Positions 8,021-18,860 of a stretch of 64,000 nucleotides of DNA are shown here, one piece after another. This DNA comes from Enterobacter oligotrophicus. GTDB lineage: Bacteria; Pseudomonadota; Gammaproteobacteria; Enterobacterales; Enterobacteriaceae. The translations under genes were made by a program, and so were the position numbers. The notes below the pieces were generated by a model that worked only from the letters and a program-made list of their open reading frames with translations, was not told the origin of the DNA and did no database searches. Where the stretch lies: NCBI RefSeq assembly GCF_009176645.1, contig NZ_AP019007.1, forward strand, positions 1,426,001 through 1,490,000, in the 5' to 3' direction. The first letter of the stretch is position 1, and each line of letters opens with the position of its first letter.

Positions 8021-9032
8021 AGCAGTGCGGGCCTGCGATAACAGAATCGCGCAGGATCAGCTCGCCGGAGAACGTTTGTTGATATTTAAACTCACCGCCG
8101 TCGAGCATGAAGATCAGGCGACTGATGGTCTCTTTGATCATCTCCGTCACCGGAATACGAACGCTGGAAAGAGACGGCACGATGTACGGCGCTATGGCCA
8201 CATCGTCGAAGCCAATCACCGACACCGCGTCTGGGGTGGCAACCCCGCTGTCGTGAAGTTGTTTCATGGCACCGATCGCCATATCGTCGTTGCTCGCGAC
8301 CAGCGCCGTAAAGGTTTCACCGCGGGATAGCAGCTCAGAAACCGCCGCCGCACCGCTGGCCGGGTTCCACTTTCCTTCGGCGATCAGCGTTTCACGCAGC
8401 GGGATACGGTGCTGCGCCAGCGCGTCTTTATAGCCGGAGAGACGCTCAACCCCGGTGGGGGAATCCAGCGAACCGGTGATAAACGCGATGTCGCGGTGCC
8501 CTTTTTCGATCAGTTGCGACACCGCCTCCCGGCAGGAGGCTTTATGATCCGACCAGACGCTGTGGCTGCTGTTTTTCCGCAGGCGGCGGTTGAGAACCAT
8601 AATCGGCTGTTCGCATTTCTCAACGATATCGTCCATCTCCTCCACGCTCAGGAAGCGCGGGTAGATGATCACCGCATCGCAGCGCATATCGAGCAGGTAC
8701 TGGATCGCCTCGCGCTCTTCATCGGCGCTGTGCTTGCCGTCCGCCAGGATCAGCTGCCGCCCCTTCTCTTCCGTCATTCGCGCGGCGTGGAACAGCAGTT
8801 CGCTAAAATAAACGCCGTGATAGAGGGTGTTGGTCACTACCAGCCCCAGCGTCTGGGTACGTTTCGTTGCCAGGTTTCGCGCCAGCAAATTCGGGCGATA
8901 ACCGCTCTCTTCGATGGCCTGAAACACCCGATCTTTGGTCTCCTGGCTGACGTAGCCATTCCCCGACAGTACCCTTGAAACCGTCGCTTTCGAAACGCCT
9001 GCCCGTTTCGCCACTTCCAGCATCGTGGTCAT
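8019..9032 (-). CDS. ascG: LacI-family repressor AscG
   Basis: DNA-binding repressor of 337 residues. The start at 9032 gives MTTMLEVAKRAGVSKATVSR, the LacI-type helix-turn-helix, with a GGGA Shine-Dalgarno; the frame stays open 15 codons further. The rest is a periplasmic-binding-protein-like sensor domain (about 60-335) closing with a dimer region. The sequence is a close match to E. coli AscG, which represses the ascFB genes for arbutin, salicin and cellobiose and has been reported to act on other sugar genes. It is divergent from ascF, with palindromic operator candidates between them. Confidence 0.95.
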   Translation of the reverse strand: MTTMLEVAKRAGVSKATVSRVLSGNGYVSQETKDRVFQAIEESGYRPNLLARNLATKRTQTLGLVVTNTLYHGVYFSELLFHAARMTEEKGRQLILADGKHSADEEREAIQYLLDMRCDAVIIYPRFLSVEEMDDIVEKCEQPIMVLNRRLRKNSSHSVWSDHKASCREAVSQLIEKGHRDIAFITGSLDSPTGVERLSGYKDALAQHRIPLRETLIAEGKWNPASGAAAVSELLSRGETFTALVASNDDMAIGAMKQLHDSGVATPDAVSVIGFDDVAIAPYIVPSLSSVRIPVTEMIKETISRLIFMLDGGEFKYQQTFSGELILRDSVIAGPHC

Positions 9033-9120
9033 GTTGTTATTCCCTTTGAAACTGATGGGCGCAGTGTACTGCACCACAGAATAATTGTCGCAGCGGCGAT
9101 ATCACGCTTTGAGTCACTCA

Positions 9121-9138
9121 AAGTGATCATCATCACGA
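9121..9138 (+). promoter_or_regulatory. Candidate CRP site in the ascG-ascF intergenic region
   Basis: AAGTGATCATCATCACGA has the CRP layout GTGA-N6-TCAC. Catabolite control of a PTS beta-glucoside operon is expected for the family. Confidence 0.5.
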
Positions 9139-9166
9139 AACAAAAAAATGCATAAAAAGCGATCTT

Positions 9167-9183
9167 GTTTCATTCAATGAAAC
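9167..9183. promoter_or_regulatory. Palindrome in the ascF promoter region
   Basis: GTTTCATTCAATGAAAC is a perfect 8-bp inverted repeat around a central C. Its TGAAAC half-sites match those of the AscG operator but face the other way. It may be a second AscG contact point. Confidence 0.45.
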
Positions 9184-9197
9184 TCATGATGATTATG

Positions 9198-9211
9198 TGG
9201 AACCGGTTTCC
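9198..9211. promoter_or_regulatory. AscG operator candidate
   Basis: TGGAACCGGTTTCC differs at only two positions from the reported AscG recognition palindrome TGAAACCGGTTTCA. It lies 35 bp before the ascF start, a suitable place to block transcription. The consensus is quoted from memory. Confidence 0.6.
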
Positions 9212-9245
9212 TACATTTCTCACAACGATAACAGGATCACATCCG

Positions 9246-10697
9246 ATGGCCAAAAATTATGCCGCGCTGGCGAACGACGTTGTTAGCGCGCTTGGCGGCA
9301 AAGACAACATCGTCGCCGTCACTCACTGCATGACGCGTCTGCGTTTCGTCCTGAAAGACGAAAGCCTCACCGATGCCGCGCGTCTGAAAAGTATCAACGG
9401 TGTGCTCGGCGTGGTGCGCAGCGACAACCAGTGCCAGGTGATCATTGGCAACACCGTTTCTCAGGCGTACCGCGAAGTGGTGAGCCTGCTGCCAACCGAC
9501 CTGCAGCCTGCCGTGCCGGAAGGCCCAAAAAAAATGACGCTTAAACGCATGGGTGCCGGGATACTTGATGCGCTGATCGGCACCATGTCCCCGCTGATCC
9601 CGGCGATCATCGGTGGCTCGATGGTCAAGCTGCTGGCGATGATCCTTGAGATGACTGGTGTGCTGGAAAAAGGCGCGCCGACGCTCACCATTCTGACGGT
9701 GATCGGTGACGGCGCGTTCTTCTTCCTGCCGCTGATGGTGGCGGCTTCCGCGGCGGTGAAATTCAAAACCAACATGTCGCTGGCGATTGCCATTGCGGGC
9801 GTACTGGTGCATCCGAGCTTTATCGAGCTGATGGCGAAAGCGGCTCAGGGTGAACACGTAGAGTTCGCCTTAATTCCGGTAACGGCGGTGAAATACACCT
9901 ACACGGTGATCCCGGCACTGGTGATGACCTGGTGCCTGTCTTACATCGAACGCTGGGTCGATCGCATCACGCCAGCCGTAACCAAAAACTTCCTCAAACC
10001 GATGCTGATCGTGTTGATTGCCGCTCCGCTCGCCATCGTGCTGATTGGGCCGCTGGGCATCTGGATCGGTAGCGCCATCTCCGCACTGGTGTACACCATT
10101 CACGGCTATCTGGGCTGGCTCTCCGTGGCGATTATGGGCGCGCTGTGGCCGCTGCTGGTGATGACCGGTATGCACCGCGTGTTTACGCCGACTATCATTC
10201 AAACCATTGCCGAAACGGGCAAAGAAGGGATGGTGATGCCTTCAGAAATCGGCGCGAACCTGTCGCTCGGCGGCTCCTCGCTGGCGGTAGCGTGGAAAAC
10301 CAAAAACCCGGAACTGCGCCAGACGGCGCTGGCGGCGGCAGCCTCTGCCATTATGGCGGGCATTTCTGAACCGGCCCTGTACGGCGTCGCGGTACGTCTG
10401 AAACGCCCGTTAATTGCGAGCCTGATCAGCGGCTTTATCTGCGGCGCGGTAGCCGGAATGGCAGGGCTTGCCAGCCACTCAATGGCGGCTCCGGGGCTGT
10501 TCACCAGCGTGCAGTTCTTCGACCCGGCCAACCCGATGACTATCGTCTGGGTGTTTGGCGTAATGGGCCTGGCGGTTGTGCTCTCGTTTGTTCTGACTCT
10601 GATATTAGGTTTTGAGGATATCCCGGTCGAAGACGAAGCTGAAAAAGCGCGTGCCCTGCAAACCGCACCGGTTCAGGCCAAAGCAGCACAAGCATAA
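9246..10697 (+). CDS. ascF: PTS beta-glucoside permease EIIBC AscF
   Basis: Inner-membrane permease of 483 residues that imports and phosphorylates aryl-beta-glucosides (arbutin, salicin, cellobiose). The start MAKNYAALANDVVSAL at 9246 matches E. coli AscF (485 residues); the frame is open upstream but without support. The EIIB domain comes first, with the phosphorylated Cys28 in VTHCMTRLRF. The EIIC membrane domain follows from about residue 100, with the GISEPALYGV motif. No EIIA domain is present, as in E. coli AscF, so phosphate comes from a separate EIIA. It is followed 18 bp later by ascB. Confidence 0.96.
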   Translation: MAKNYAALANDVVSALGGKDNIVAVTHCMTRLRFVLKDESLTDAARLKSINGVLGVVRSDNQCQVIIGNTVSQAYREVVSLLPTDLQPAVPEGPKKMTLKRMGAGILDALIGTMSPLIPAIIGGSMVKLLAMILEMTGVLEKGAPTLTILTVIGDGAFFFLPLMVAASAAVKFKTNMSLAIAIAGVLVHPSFIELMAKAAQGEHVEFALIPVTAVKYTYTVIPALVMTWCLSYIERWVDRITPAVTKNFLKPMLIVLIAAPLAIVLIGPLGIWIGSAISALVYTIHGYLGWLSVAIMGALWPLLVMTGMHRVFTPTIIQTIAETGKEGMVMPSEIGANLSLGGSSLAVAWKTKNPELRQTALAAAASAIMAGISEPALYGVAVRLKRPLIASLISGFICGAVAGMAGLASHSMAAPGLFTSVQFFDPANPMTIVWVFGVMGLAVVLSFVLTLILGFEDIPVEDEAEKARALQTAPVQAKAAQA

Positions 10698-12140
<1,443 letters not shown>

Positions 12141-12148
12141 CCTGTTTT

Positions 12149-12218
12149 GCCGGGTGGCGGCTTCGCCTTACCCGGCCTACGGTTTTGTAGGCCCGGTAAG
12201 CGCAGCGCCACCGGGCGC
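12149..12218. repeat. REP/BIME pair between ascB and hycI
   Basis: Two inverted copies of the GCCGGGTGGCGGCTTCGCCT-type palindrome (12149-12180 and 12187-12218) face each other in a convergent gap. Similar copies occur at 41738, 42581, 46827, 55001 and 61457. They are typical enterobacterial REP elements that can stabilise mRNA ends or halt Rho-independent elongation. Confidence 0.9.
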
Positions 12219-12221
12219 TGC

Positions 12222-12677
12222 TCAGAGCTGAGAAAAACCCCCTTCCCCAACCCACTCCGCAAGCCGTGAATAAACCTCCTCCACCGCCTCTTTTACCGGC
12301 GGCGTCATCGGATAATAAAACCCGACAATATCCGGTTGAATGCCCAAAAACAGCACCTGGCCCACGTCGCCCTTAATCTGATCGACAAGGTAGTTGAGCG
12401 GCATATTGTGGGTGGTCATCATAAACATTTCGGCGATGTCGTCCGGGTCAATCAGGCGGATCTCGCCGGGATTAAGCCCCATGTCGGTAGCATCCACGAT
12501 TAACAGCCTGTCCGGACGCAGTTCGCGGATAGCGACCACGTCGTTTTCCGGCGCGCTGCCGCCGTCGATCACCTCCCAGTTACCCTGCGGGTTTGCGGCG
12601 CACATCTCCGCCAGCAGCGGGCCCGCGCCGTCGTCGCCCATCATGCTGTTGCCGACACACAGTAAAACGTCAGTCAC
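12222..12677 (-). CDS. hycI: Hydrogenase 3 maturation endopeptidase HycI
   Basis: Protease of 151 residues that removes the C-terminal 32 residues of HycE after nickel insertion. The start is GTG at 12677, preceded by GGAG. It begins [20 protein letters not shown], with the nickel-contacting acidic residues of the M52 family (GDDGAGP and VDATDMG). The E. coli protein is about five residues longer at the C-terminus. The gene is the last of the hyc operon and overlaps hycH by 8 bp. Confidence 0.96.
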   Translation of the reverse strand: MTDVLLCVGNSMMGDDGAGPLLAEMCAANPQGNWEVIDGGSAPENDVVAIRELRPDRLLIVDATDMGLNPGEIRLIDPDDIAEMFMMTTHNMPLNYLVDQIKGDVGQVLFLGIQPDIVGFYYPMTPPVKEAVEEVYSRLAEWVGEGGFSQL

Positions 12678-13080
12678 GTAGTCTCCTCACCATCAGGTAG
12701 ATGGCGCTCTCCTGATGAATATCGTGCAGCATACTGAGCAGCGTTTTGCTCCACGCCTGCTGCTCGGGGGTTTGCTTACTCAGTGCGGCATCAAACGCGT
12801 TGGCGAGCATCGCGATATGATTAGCGTCGATCACGATTTCGCCATACTTCGGCACGCCTTCCATTTTGCGCCGCGCCGTGCTGCCCTCCTCCAGCGTGGC
12901 GATCCACGCCAGATACGCCGGCCACGGGCAGGTTAACGCCGCCTCCAGGCAGTCGATCACCCCCAGGTGGTGGCCAATCGCCAGGCTGTAATAGACCACC
13001 TGCTGCGCCGCATCCGGCGTGGCATCGTTCTCATCAATAAATTTACGGCTCAGCTGACTGAACACCACCGTTTCACTCAT
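12670..13080 (-). CDS. hycH: Formate hydrogenlyase maturation protein HycH
   Basis: Small cytoplasmic protein of 136 residues needed for hydrogenase 3 large-subunit maturation; the exact reaction is not known. It begins [18 protein letters not shown] and closely resembles E. coli HycH. No catalytic motif stands out. Four-base overlap with hycG upstream and 8-bp overlap with hycI downstream indicate translational coupling. Confidence 0.93.
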   Translation of the reverse strand: MSETVVFSQLSRKFIDENDATPDAAQQVVYYSLAIGHHLGVIDCLEAALTCPWPAYLAWIATLEEGSTARRKMEGVPKYGEIVIDANHIAMLANAFDAALSKQTPEQQAWSKTLLSMLHDIHQESAIYLMVRRLRD

Positions 13081-13844
13081 CGGATACGCGCCTCATCCAC
13101 AATGCTGTTCAGGTTCGCCACAATCTCATTCAGACGCGGATCGTTCTCCGCCTCCAGCCAGCGCGCCACCTGATGGTCGCCCTGGCTGAGCAGGCGCAGA
13201 TAATCATCGGCAATCTGACGCCCGTAGCGGTAGCCCGCCAGCCTGCGCGCCGTGCGGTCAACCTTCACGCGCAGCGGCTGCACCATATCCGGGTGCAGGA
13301 TCGCGGCGGGCTGATTATCAAGCTCGCCAGGTTCACGGGCGTGGATTTTCTGCTCCAGCAGACCGAGTGCCATCGCAAAGCCGTACAGCGTCGCAGCAGG
13401 CGTCGGCGGGCAGCCTGGAATGTAAACATCCACCGGCACGATTTTGTCGGTGCCGCCCCAGACGCAATACAGGTCGTGGAAGATGCCGCCGCTGTTGCCA
13501 CAGGCACCGTAAGAGATACAGATTTTCGGGTCGGGGGCAGATTGCCAGGCGCGCAACGCAGGCGAGCGCATCGCGCGGGTGACGGCACCGGTAAACAGCA
13601 GAATGTCCGCATGGCGCGGGGACGGCACCACTTTGATGCCGAAGCGTTCGGCGTCAAACAACGGCGACAGCGTGGCGAAGATCTCAATCTCGCAGCCGTT
13701 GCAGCCGCCGCAGTCCACGCGATAAACGTAGGCCGAGCGTTTGATTTTTTTCAGCAGCGACGCCTTCATGCTGGCGATGGATTCATCCACCGTCATTGGC
13801 ACCGGAATGCCGTTGTTGTCGCGTGGGCCGAGTAAATTTTCCAT
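13077..13844 (-). CDS. hycG: Hydrogenase 3 small subunit HycG
   Basis: Iron-sulfur subunit of the NiFe hydrogenase 3, 255 residues, the NuoB counterpart. It faces the cytoplasm and passes electrons to HycE. Cysteines of the proximal cluster are visible: [14 protein letters not shown] (C45, C48, C51), [10 protein letters not shown], and YIPGCPPTP. The ATG at 13844 overlaps the hycF stop by one base. The sequence is nearly identical to the E. coli protein over its first 180 residues. Confidence 0.97.
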   Translation of the reverse strand: MENLLGPRDNNGIPVPMTVDESIASMKASLLKKIKRSAYVYRVDCGGCNGCEIEIFATLSPLFDAERFGIKVVPSPRHADILLFTGAVTRAMRSPALRAWQSAPDPKICISYGACGNSGGIFHDLYCVWGGTDKIVPVDVYIPGCPPTPAATLYGFAMALGLLEQKIHAREPGELDNQPAAILHPDMVQPLRVKVDRTARRLAGYRYGRQIADDYLRLLSQGDHQVARWLEAENDPRLNEIVANLNSIVDEARIR

Positions 13845-14386
13845 TAGCTGGCCTCTCTCATATGGCGGGTGATATCGATACGGTCAGACGGCAGCAGGAA
13901 CTTCTGACGTTTGCATTCCGGGCAGGTTTCAAAACTTTCACGGTGATGCTCCGCACGCAGGTCGCCGTTGTGCTTCAGCAGGGCAATAGCGTAGTCGATC
14001 TCTTTTTGCACAGCGAACGGACGCCGGCAGATGCGGCAGTTGCAGAGTTCAAAACGCGACTGCTGGAGGAAGTCCTCTTTCTTCCACACCGCCAGCTCGT
14101 ACTCCTGAGACAGGCGAATCGCAACCGTCGGGCAGACCTCCTCGCAGCGGCCGCAAAAAATGCAGCGCCCAAGGTTGAACTGCCAGGCCAGCTCGCCGGT
14201 TTTCAGGTCCGTTTCTACCGTCAGGGCGTTCGACGGGCAGGCATTGACGCAGGCCGCGCAGCCGATGCACTGCTGCGGGTTGTGCTCCGGCTTGCCGCGA
14301 AAGTTTTTATCGACCGGCATCGGCTCCAGCGGGTAGCGGCTGGTCTGCGTGCCGGTTTTGATCACTTTTTTGATAAAGGTAAACAT
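13844..14386 (-). CDS. hycF: Formate hydrogenlyase ferredoxin-like subunit HycF
   Basis: Protein of 180 residues, the NuoI counterpart. Two 4Fe-4S motifs are visible, [12 protein letters not shown] (about residue 40) and [12 protein letters not shown] (about residue 75), and there is a C-terminal cysteine group ([21 protein letters not shown]) that could hold a metal. It relays electrons from HycB toward HycG. It overlaps hycG by one base and lies 9 bp after hycE. Confidence 0.96.
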   Translation of the reverse strand: MFTFIKKVIKTGTQTSRYPLEPMPVDKNFRGKPEHNPQQCIGCAACVNACPSNALTVETDLKTGELAWQFNLGRCIFCGRCEEVCPTVAIRLSQEYELAVWKKEDFLQQSRFELCNCRICRRPFAVQKEIDYAIALLKHNGDLRAEHHRESFETCPECKRQKFLLPSDRIDITRHMREAS

Positions 14387-14395
14387 GGCGAGTCC

Positions 14396-16105
14396 TTATT
14401 TCAGCGGCGAGTTTTTACGCTCGATGCTGTAGCGCTCAAGCTCTTTGTACGGCACCACCTGGCTTTTCTTTTTACGCACATCCACCACGGTCATGCGGTC
14501 GGTGCAGGAGTAGCACGGGTCGAGGCTGCCGATGATCAGCGGCGCGTCAGACACGGTGTTGCCGCGCAGCATATAGCGAAGGGTCGGCCAGTTGGCGTAG
14601 GTCGCCGCACGGCAGCGCCAGCGGTAGAGCTTCTGGTTGTCGCCGGTCATGCTCCAGTGGATGTCATCCCCGCGCGGCGCTTCGGCAAAGCCGAGGGCAA
14701 AGCGGTTTGGAATGTAGGTGAAGCCCTCCACCATCAGCGGGCCACCCGGCAGGTTATCGAGGCCAAAGTCGATCATGTTTAGCGCAGTGAATACCTCGTT
14801 GATACGTACTTTCAGGCGCGAGATCACGTCACAGCCCTGCTCGCTGTGTACCGTCATCGGCAGCAGGCCGTAGCCAACGAACGGGTGATCGGCGCGGGTG
14901 TCGCGGGCGTGACCACTGGCGCGCACCATCGGGCCAACGTTGCTGAAGTCGCGGGCGATTTCCGGGTCAAGACGGCCAATGCCGACGGTACGCTGCTCAA
15001 TGTTTGGCGTACTGAGCAGCATGTCCACCAGCTCCTGCACGTCGCGGCGCATCTGCTGCGCCAGCTGACGGGTCTGGATCATGTCGTCTTTCAGCAGATC
15101 GCGGCGAATTCCGCCGATCAGGTTCAGGCCGTAGGTTTTACGCGCCCCGGTAAGGATCTCCGCCATTTTCATCGACGCTTCACGCACGCGGAAGAACTGC
15201 ATAAATCCGGAGTCAAAACCGACGAAGTGGCAGGCCAGGCCGAGGTTGAGCAGGTGCGAATGCAGGCGCTCCACCTCCAGCAGAATGGCGCGGATCATCT
15301 GCGCGCGTTCCGGCACCACGATCCCCATGCCGTTTTCCACCGAGGTGGTGTAGGCGGTGCTGTGGGCGAAGCCGCAGATGCCGCACACGCGGTCAGAGAG
15401 GAACGTCACCTCGTTGTAGCCCATGCGGGTTTCCGCCAGCTTTTCCATCCCGCGATGGACATAGAACAGACGGTAGTCGGCGTCGATAATGTTTTCGCCG
15501 TCAACAAACAGGCGGAAGTGGCCCGGTTCGTCGGAGGTGACGTGTAGCGGACCGATCGGCACCACATTGTTCTTTTTGCTGCCGAGTTCGTTAATGAATT
15601 CGTAGGTTTCGCTGTCGGTGGTCGGAGCCGGACGCTGACGATAGTCCATGCTGTCTTTACGCAACGGATAGAGTTCATCCGGCCAGTCGTCCGGCAGCAC
15701 CAGACGACGCTCGTCCGGCAGGCCCACCGGCACCAGGCCGTACATGTCACGCACTTCGCGCTCACCCCAGACGGCGGCGGGCACGCGTGGCGTGACGGAC
15801 GGATACTCCGGCTTATTCGGGTCGACCTCCACGCGCACGGTGAGCCAGCACTTCTCGCCCTGCTCCATCGACATCACGTAGTAGACCGCATAGCTCCCGC
15901 ACAGCTGGCGCTCGTCGTTACCAAACAGCACCGACAGCCAGCCGCCCTGCCGGTAGTAAAGAAACTCCACCACCTCCGGCAGATAGTTCACCTTCACGGT
16001 AATCGTGATCTGGTCTTTGGTTTGCCAGGACTCCTCCAGCACCACGCCGGGAAAAGCCTGATGCAACGCGGCGAGATACTGCTGACCTTTCTTTTCTTCA
16101 GACAT
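14396..16105 (-). CDS. hycE: Hydrogenase 3 large subunit HycE
   Basis: Catalytic NiFe subunit of formate hydrogenlyase, 569 residues. The N-terminal 170 residues form a NuoC-like domain; the rest is NuoD-like. The four nickel-binding cysteines are in RVCGICG (C241, C244) and DPCYSC (C531, C534). A 32-residue C-terminal extension begins after Arg537 (DPCYSCTDR then MTVVDVRKKK), exactly the tail that HycI removes. It works on the cytoplasmic side of the membrane, producing H2 from protons with electrons from formate. Confidence 0.98.
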   Translation of the reverse strand: MSEEKKGQQYLAALHQAFPGVVLEESWQTKDQITITVKVNYLPEVVEFLYYRQGGWLSVLFGNDERQLCGSYAVYYVMSMEQGEKCWLTVRVEVDPNKPEYPSVTPRVPAAVWGEREVRDMYGLVPVGLPDERRLVLPDDWPDELYPLRKDSMDYRQRPAPTTDSETYEFINELGSKKNNVVPIGPLHVTSDEPGHFRLFVDGENIIDADYRLFYVHRGMEKLAETRMGYNEVTFLSDRVCGICGFAHSTAYTTSVENGMGIVVPERAQMIRAILLEVERLHSHLLNLGLACHFVGFDSGFMQFFRVREASMKMAEILTGARKTYGLNLIGGIRRDLLKDDMIQTRQLAQQMRRDVQELVDMLLSTPNIEQRTVGIGRLDPEIARDFSNVGPMVRASGHARDTRADHPFVGYGLLPMTVHSEQGCDVISRLKVRINEVFTALNMIDFGLDNLPGGPLMVEGFTYIPNRFALGFAEAPRGDDIHWSMTGDNQKLYRWRCRAATYANWPTLRYMLRGNTVSDAPLIIGSLDPCYSCTDRMTVVDVRKKKSQVVPYKELERYSIERKNSPLK

Positions 16106-16120
16106 AAAAACTCTCTTTAA

Positions 16121-17044
16121 TCACGCCACCAGCAAGGAGACGAACGCTAAAAATGCAAAACCAAAACCGGCCCAGGTGATGCGTGACGTCGCGACAAAAC
16201 GCAGGCGCGCCATGCTGTTTTCAAACAGGGCAATCACCAGCACGCCGATAAGCAGCTTGAGCGCAGCCGCCACCACCGCCAGCACCAGACCGCCCACGGA
16301 GAAGTGCGTCATCTGCCCCCACGGGAAGAAGACGCCGACAAACATCTGCAGCACCACCAGCTGTTTAAGGCTGATGCCCCACTTCAGCACCGCGAAGCCG
16401 TAGCCGCTGTATTCGGTGAGCGGCCCTTCCTGTAATTCCTGCTCGGCTTCCGCGAGGTCGAACGGCAGTTTGCCCATCTCGATAAAGGTGGCGAACGCGC
16501 AGGCACAGAGCGCCAGAACCAGAGGAATGGATCGAGCTACCGGCCAGTGGTAGACGGTATCGGCGATATTGCTGATGTGCGTTGAGCCTGCGACCTGCGC
16601 GGCGACCCACAGCCCCAGCAGCAGGATCGGCTCAACCAGCACCCCGAGCATCGCTTCGCGGCTGGCACCGATACCGGTAAACGGGCTACCGGTATCCAGG
16701 CCCGCAATCGCAAAGAAGAAGCGCGCGATAGCGAAGAGGTAGATAAGCGTAATCAGATCGCCAGGCGCGGGCAGCGGCGAGCCTACCGTCACCACCGGCA
16801 GCGCGGTGGCGATGGTCAGCATCACGCCGACCATCACAAACGGCGTCAGGCGGAAGACCCAGCCTGCCGCATCCGGCGCGACGCTCTGACGAGAGAGCAG
16901 CTTGAAGAGATCGCGGTACTCCTGGAGCACGCCGGGCCCGCGACGGTTGTGCAGCCGGGCGCGCGCCACGCGGCTCACTCCGGAAAGCAGCGGCGCAACG
17001 GCAAATAACACCAGCGCCTGAAGTATTGCCAGTAACAGACTCAT
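16121..17044 (-). CDS. hycD: Formate hydrogenlyase membrane subunit HycD
   Basis: Inner-membrane protein of 307 residues, the NuoH counterpart, which anchors the hydrogenase arm. About eight hydrophobic helices are seen, along with the conserved HNRRGPGVLQEYRDLFKLL and the acidic loop FIEMGKLPFDLAEAEQELQE. It ends 15 bp before hycE and begins next to the hycC stop. Confidence 0.97.
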   Translation of the reverse strand: MSLLLAILQALVLFAVAPLLSGVSRVARARLHNRRGPGVLQEYRDLFKLLSRQSVAPDAAGWVFRLTPFVMVGVMLTIATALPVVTVGSPLPAPGDLITLIYLFAIARFFFAIAGLDTGSPFTGIGASREAMLGVLVEPILLLGLWVAAQVAGSTHISNIADTVYHWPVARSIPLVLALCACAFATFIEMGKLPFDLAEAEQELQEGPLTEYSGYGFAVLKWGISLKQLVVLQMFVGVFFPWGQMTHFSVGGLVLAVVAAALKLLIGVLVIALFENSMARLRFVATSRITWAGFGFAFLAFVSLLVA

Positions 17045-17045
17045 G

Positions 17046-18860
17046 TCAGGCTCCTCGTGAAATCACAATCACCACCAGCACCGCCAGCTCGATCAGCGCC
17101 AGACGACGGAACAACACAGGCACGGCAGCGCTCCGCCAGCCGGGTACCCATCCCACCGGGTTAAGCCAGTGGCGCAGCTTCAGCACGGCAGTGAAGTTCT
17201 CTTTTACCGGCATGGCAAAACCGTGTGCGGTAATGACCATCGATTGTTCGTGCTCGTAACCGCAGGCCCACGCCGCGCCGCGCGAGCGGGAGGCGAGACG
17301 GTCGCGTTTGAAGAACAGCATCAGCACAAACGGCAGCAGCGGCGCGGCAATCAGCAGCAGTGCCATCATCGGCTGGGAGACGGTGGTGTTCGCCGTTTCA
17401 AGCGGCAGCGGAATAGCGTTCCCCAGCAGCGGCAGCAGCCACGGTGCGGCCACGCCGCCCGCGATGCAGCACAGCGCCAGCGCGACAACGCTTATCGCCA
17501 TCAGCACCGGGGCGCAGCAGGCGTTTTCCGCCTCACGGGTGCGCGGTGAACCCAGGAAGGTGACGCCGTAGACTTTCGCCATACACATCACCGCCAGCGC
17601 GCCGGTGATCGCCAGGCCGACCGCCAGCAGCGGGCCGAGTAAACGCGCAACAAACACATCGCTCTGACCGAGCGCGAAGAAGGACTGGTATATCACCCAC
17701 TCGCCCGCAAAGCCGTTCAGCGGCGGCAGCGCGGCCATTGCCATCAGCCCCACCAGCATCGCAAGTGAAATGACCGGCATCTTTTTGCCGATGCCGCCGA
17801 GCTTTTCAATATCGCGATGCCCGGTGCGGAACCAGACGCTGCCCGCCCCCAGGAACAGGGTGCTTTTGAAAAGGCTGTGGTTGATGAGGTGATAGAGACC
17901 CCCGATAAACCCGGCCGCCACCAGCGCAGGCTGGTTGAGCGCCAGCCCGGTAACGCCCGCGCCAATACCGAGCAGGATGATGCCGATGTTTTCCAGGGTG
18001 TGGTACGCCAGCAGGCGCTGGATGTTGTGTTCCATCAGGGCGTACAACCCGCCGACGAACGCAGTGATCATGCCTGCTACCAGCAGCGCCACACCCCACC
18101 ACAGCGGCGGCTGACCGCCGGTCAGCGTAATGGTCAGGATGCCGAACAGACCGACTTTCATCACCACGGTGGAGAACAGCGCGGCGGCAGGTGCAGAGGC
18201 ATTGGCGTGCGCCTGCGGTACCCAGCCGTGCAGCGGGATAATTCCGGCCAGCAGGCCAAAGCCCACCACGCCCAACAGCCAGACGTCACTCCCCAGCATT
18301 TGACCGTTGAGCGCGGCGAAATCGAGCGTGCCGAAACGCTGCCACACCCGCCAGCAGGCCAGCGCCAGCAGCAGCGTGCCAAGGCGACCAAGCGCAAACC
18401 ACAGCTTGCCGGAGGCGCTACAGCCCGTCAGGAACACGCCGCACAGGGCCATAATTTCGGCCATCACCACCAGCGCGCCGAGGTTGCTGGCGATAACGCT
18501 ACAGACCGCCGCCGCCATCAGCAGGTTAACCAGCAGGCCGTTAGCCTTAGTGTGTTGATGACGGTGCCAGTCAATATTGAACAGGCTGATAAACAGCCCG
18601 CACAGGCCAAACGTCACCAGCCAGATAGCGTTCAGCGGCGTGAGCTCAACGGTATGACGGATCAACGGAATCACCGCTTCTGCGGAGTGCCCACTGAGCA
18701 ACACGACGGCTCCCGCCGCCAGCGTCATCAGGCTGCCGACCGCCCCGCCAATGCCGGCTATCCACCCGCTCAGGGTTTTATGGAAAGCGAAGATCAGCGA
18801 CAGTACGGCGGCGGCGACAAAGTACGCGATCGCGCTGTTTATCATGGTTATCGCGTTCAT
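17046..18860 (-). CDS. hycC: Formate hydrogenlyase membrane subunit HycC
   Basis: Large inner-membrane protein of 604 residues (E. coli 608), related to the NuoL/M and Mrp antiporter subunits of complex I. Some 14 to 16 hydrophobic helices are visible, with HGWVPQAHANASAPAAALFS and the lysine/histidine helix YHLINHSLFKSTLFLGAG typical of the family. It may couple hydrogen evolution to ion movement. It overlaps hycB by four bases. Confidence 0.97.
   Translation of the reverse strand: MNAITMINSAIAYFVAAAVLSLIFAFHKTLSGWIAGIGGAVGSLMTLAAGAVVLLSGHSAEAVIPLIRHTVELTPLNAIWLVTFGLCGLFISLFNIDWHRHQHTKANGLLVNLLMAAAVCSVIASNLGALVVMAEIMALCGVFLTGCSASGKLWFALGRLGTLLLALACWRVWQRFGTLDFAALNGQMLGSDVWLLGVVGFGLLAGIIPLHGWVPQAHANASAPAAALFSTVVMKVGLFGILTITLTGGQPPLWWGVALLVAGMITAFVGGLYALMEHNIQRLLAYHTLENIGIILLGIGAGVTGLALNQPALVAAGFIGGLYHLINHSLFKSTLFLGAGSVWFRTGHRDIEKLGGIGKKMPVISLAMLVGLMAMAALPPLNGFAGEWVIYQSFFALGQSDVFVARLLGPLLAVGLAITGALAVMCMAKVYGVTFLGSPRTREAENACCAPVLMAISVVALALCCIAGGVAAPWLLPLLGNAIPLPLETANTTVSQPMMALLLIAAPLLPFVLMLFFKRDRLASRSRGAAWACGYEHEQSMVITAHGFAMPVKENFTAVLKLRHWLNPVGWVPGWRSAAVPVLFRRLALIELAVLVVIVISRGA

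Noticed and set aside
14846..15547. 233-codon plus-strand ORF antisense to hycE
   Set aside because: The product is His/Val/Ala-rich with no family resemblance, the shadow of a biased coding strand. hycE fully explains the region.
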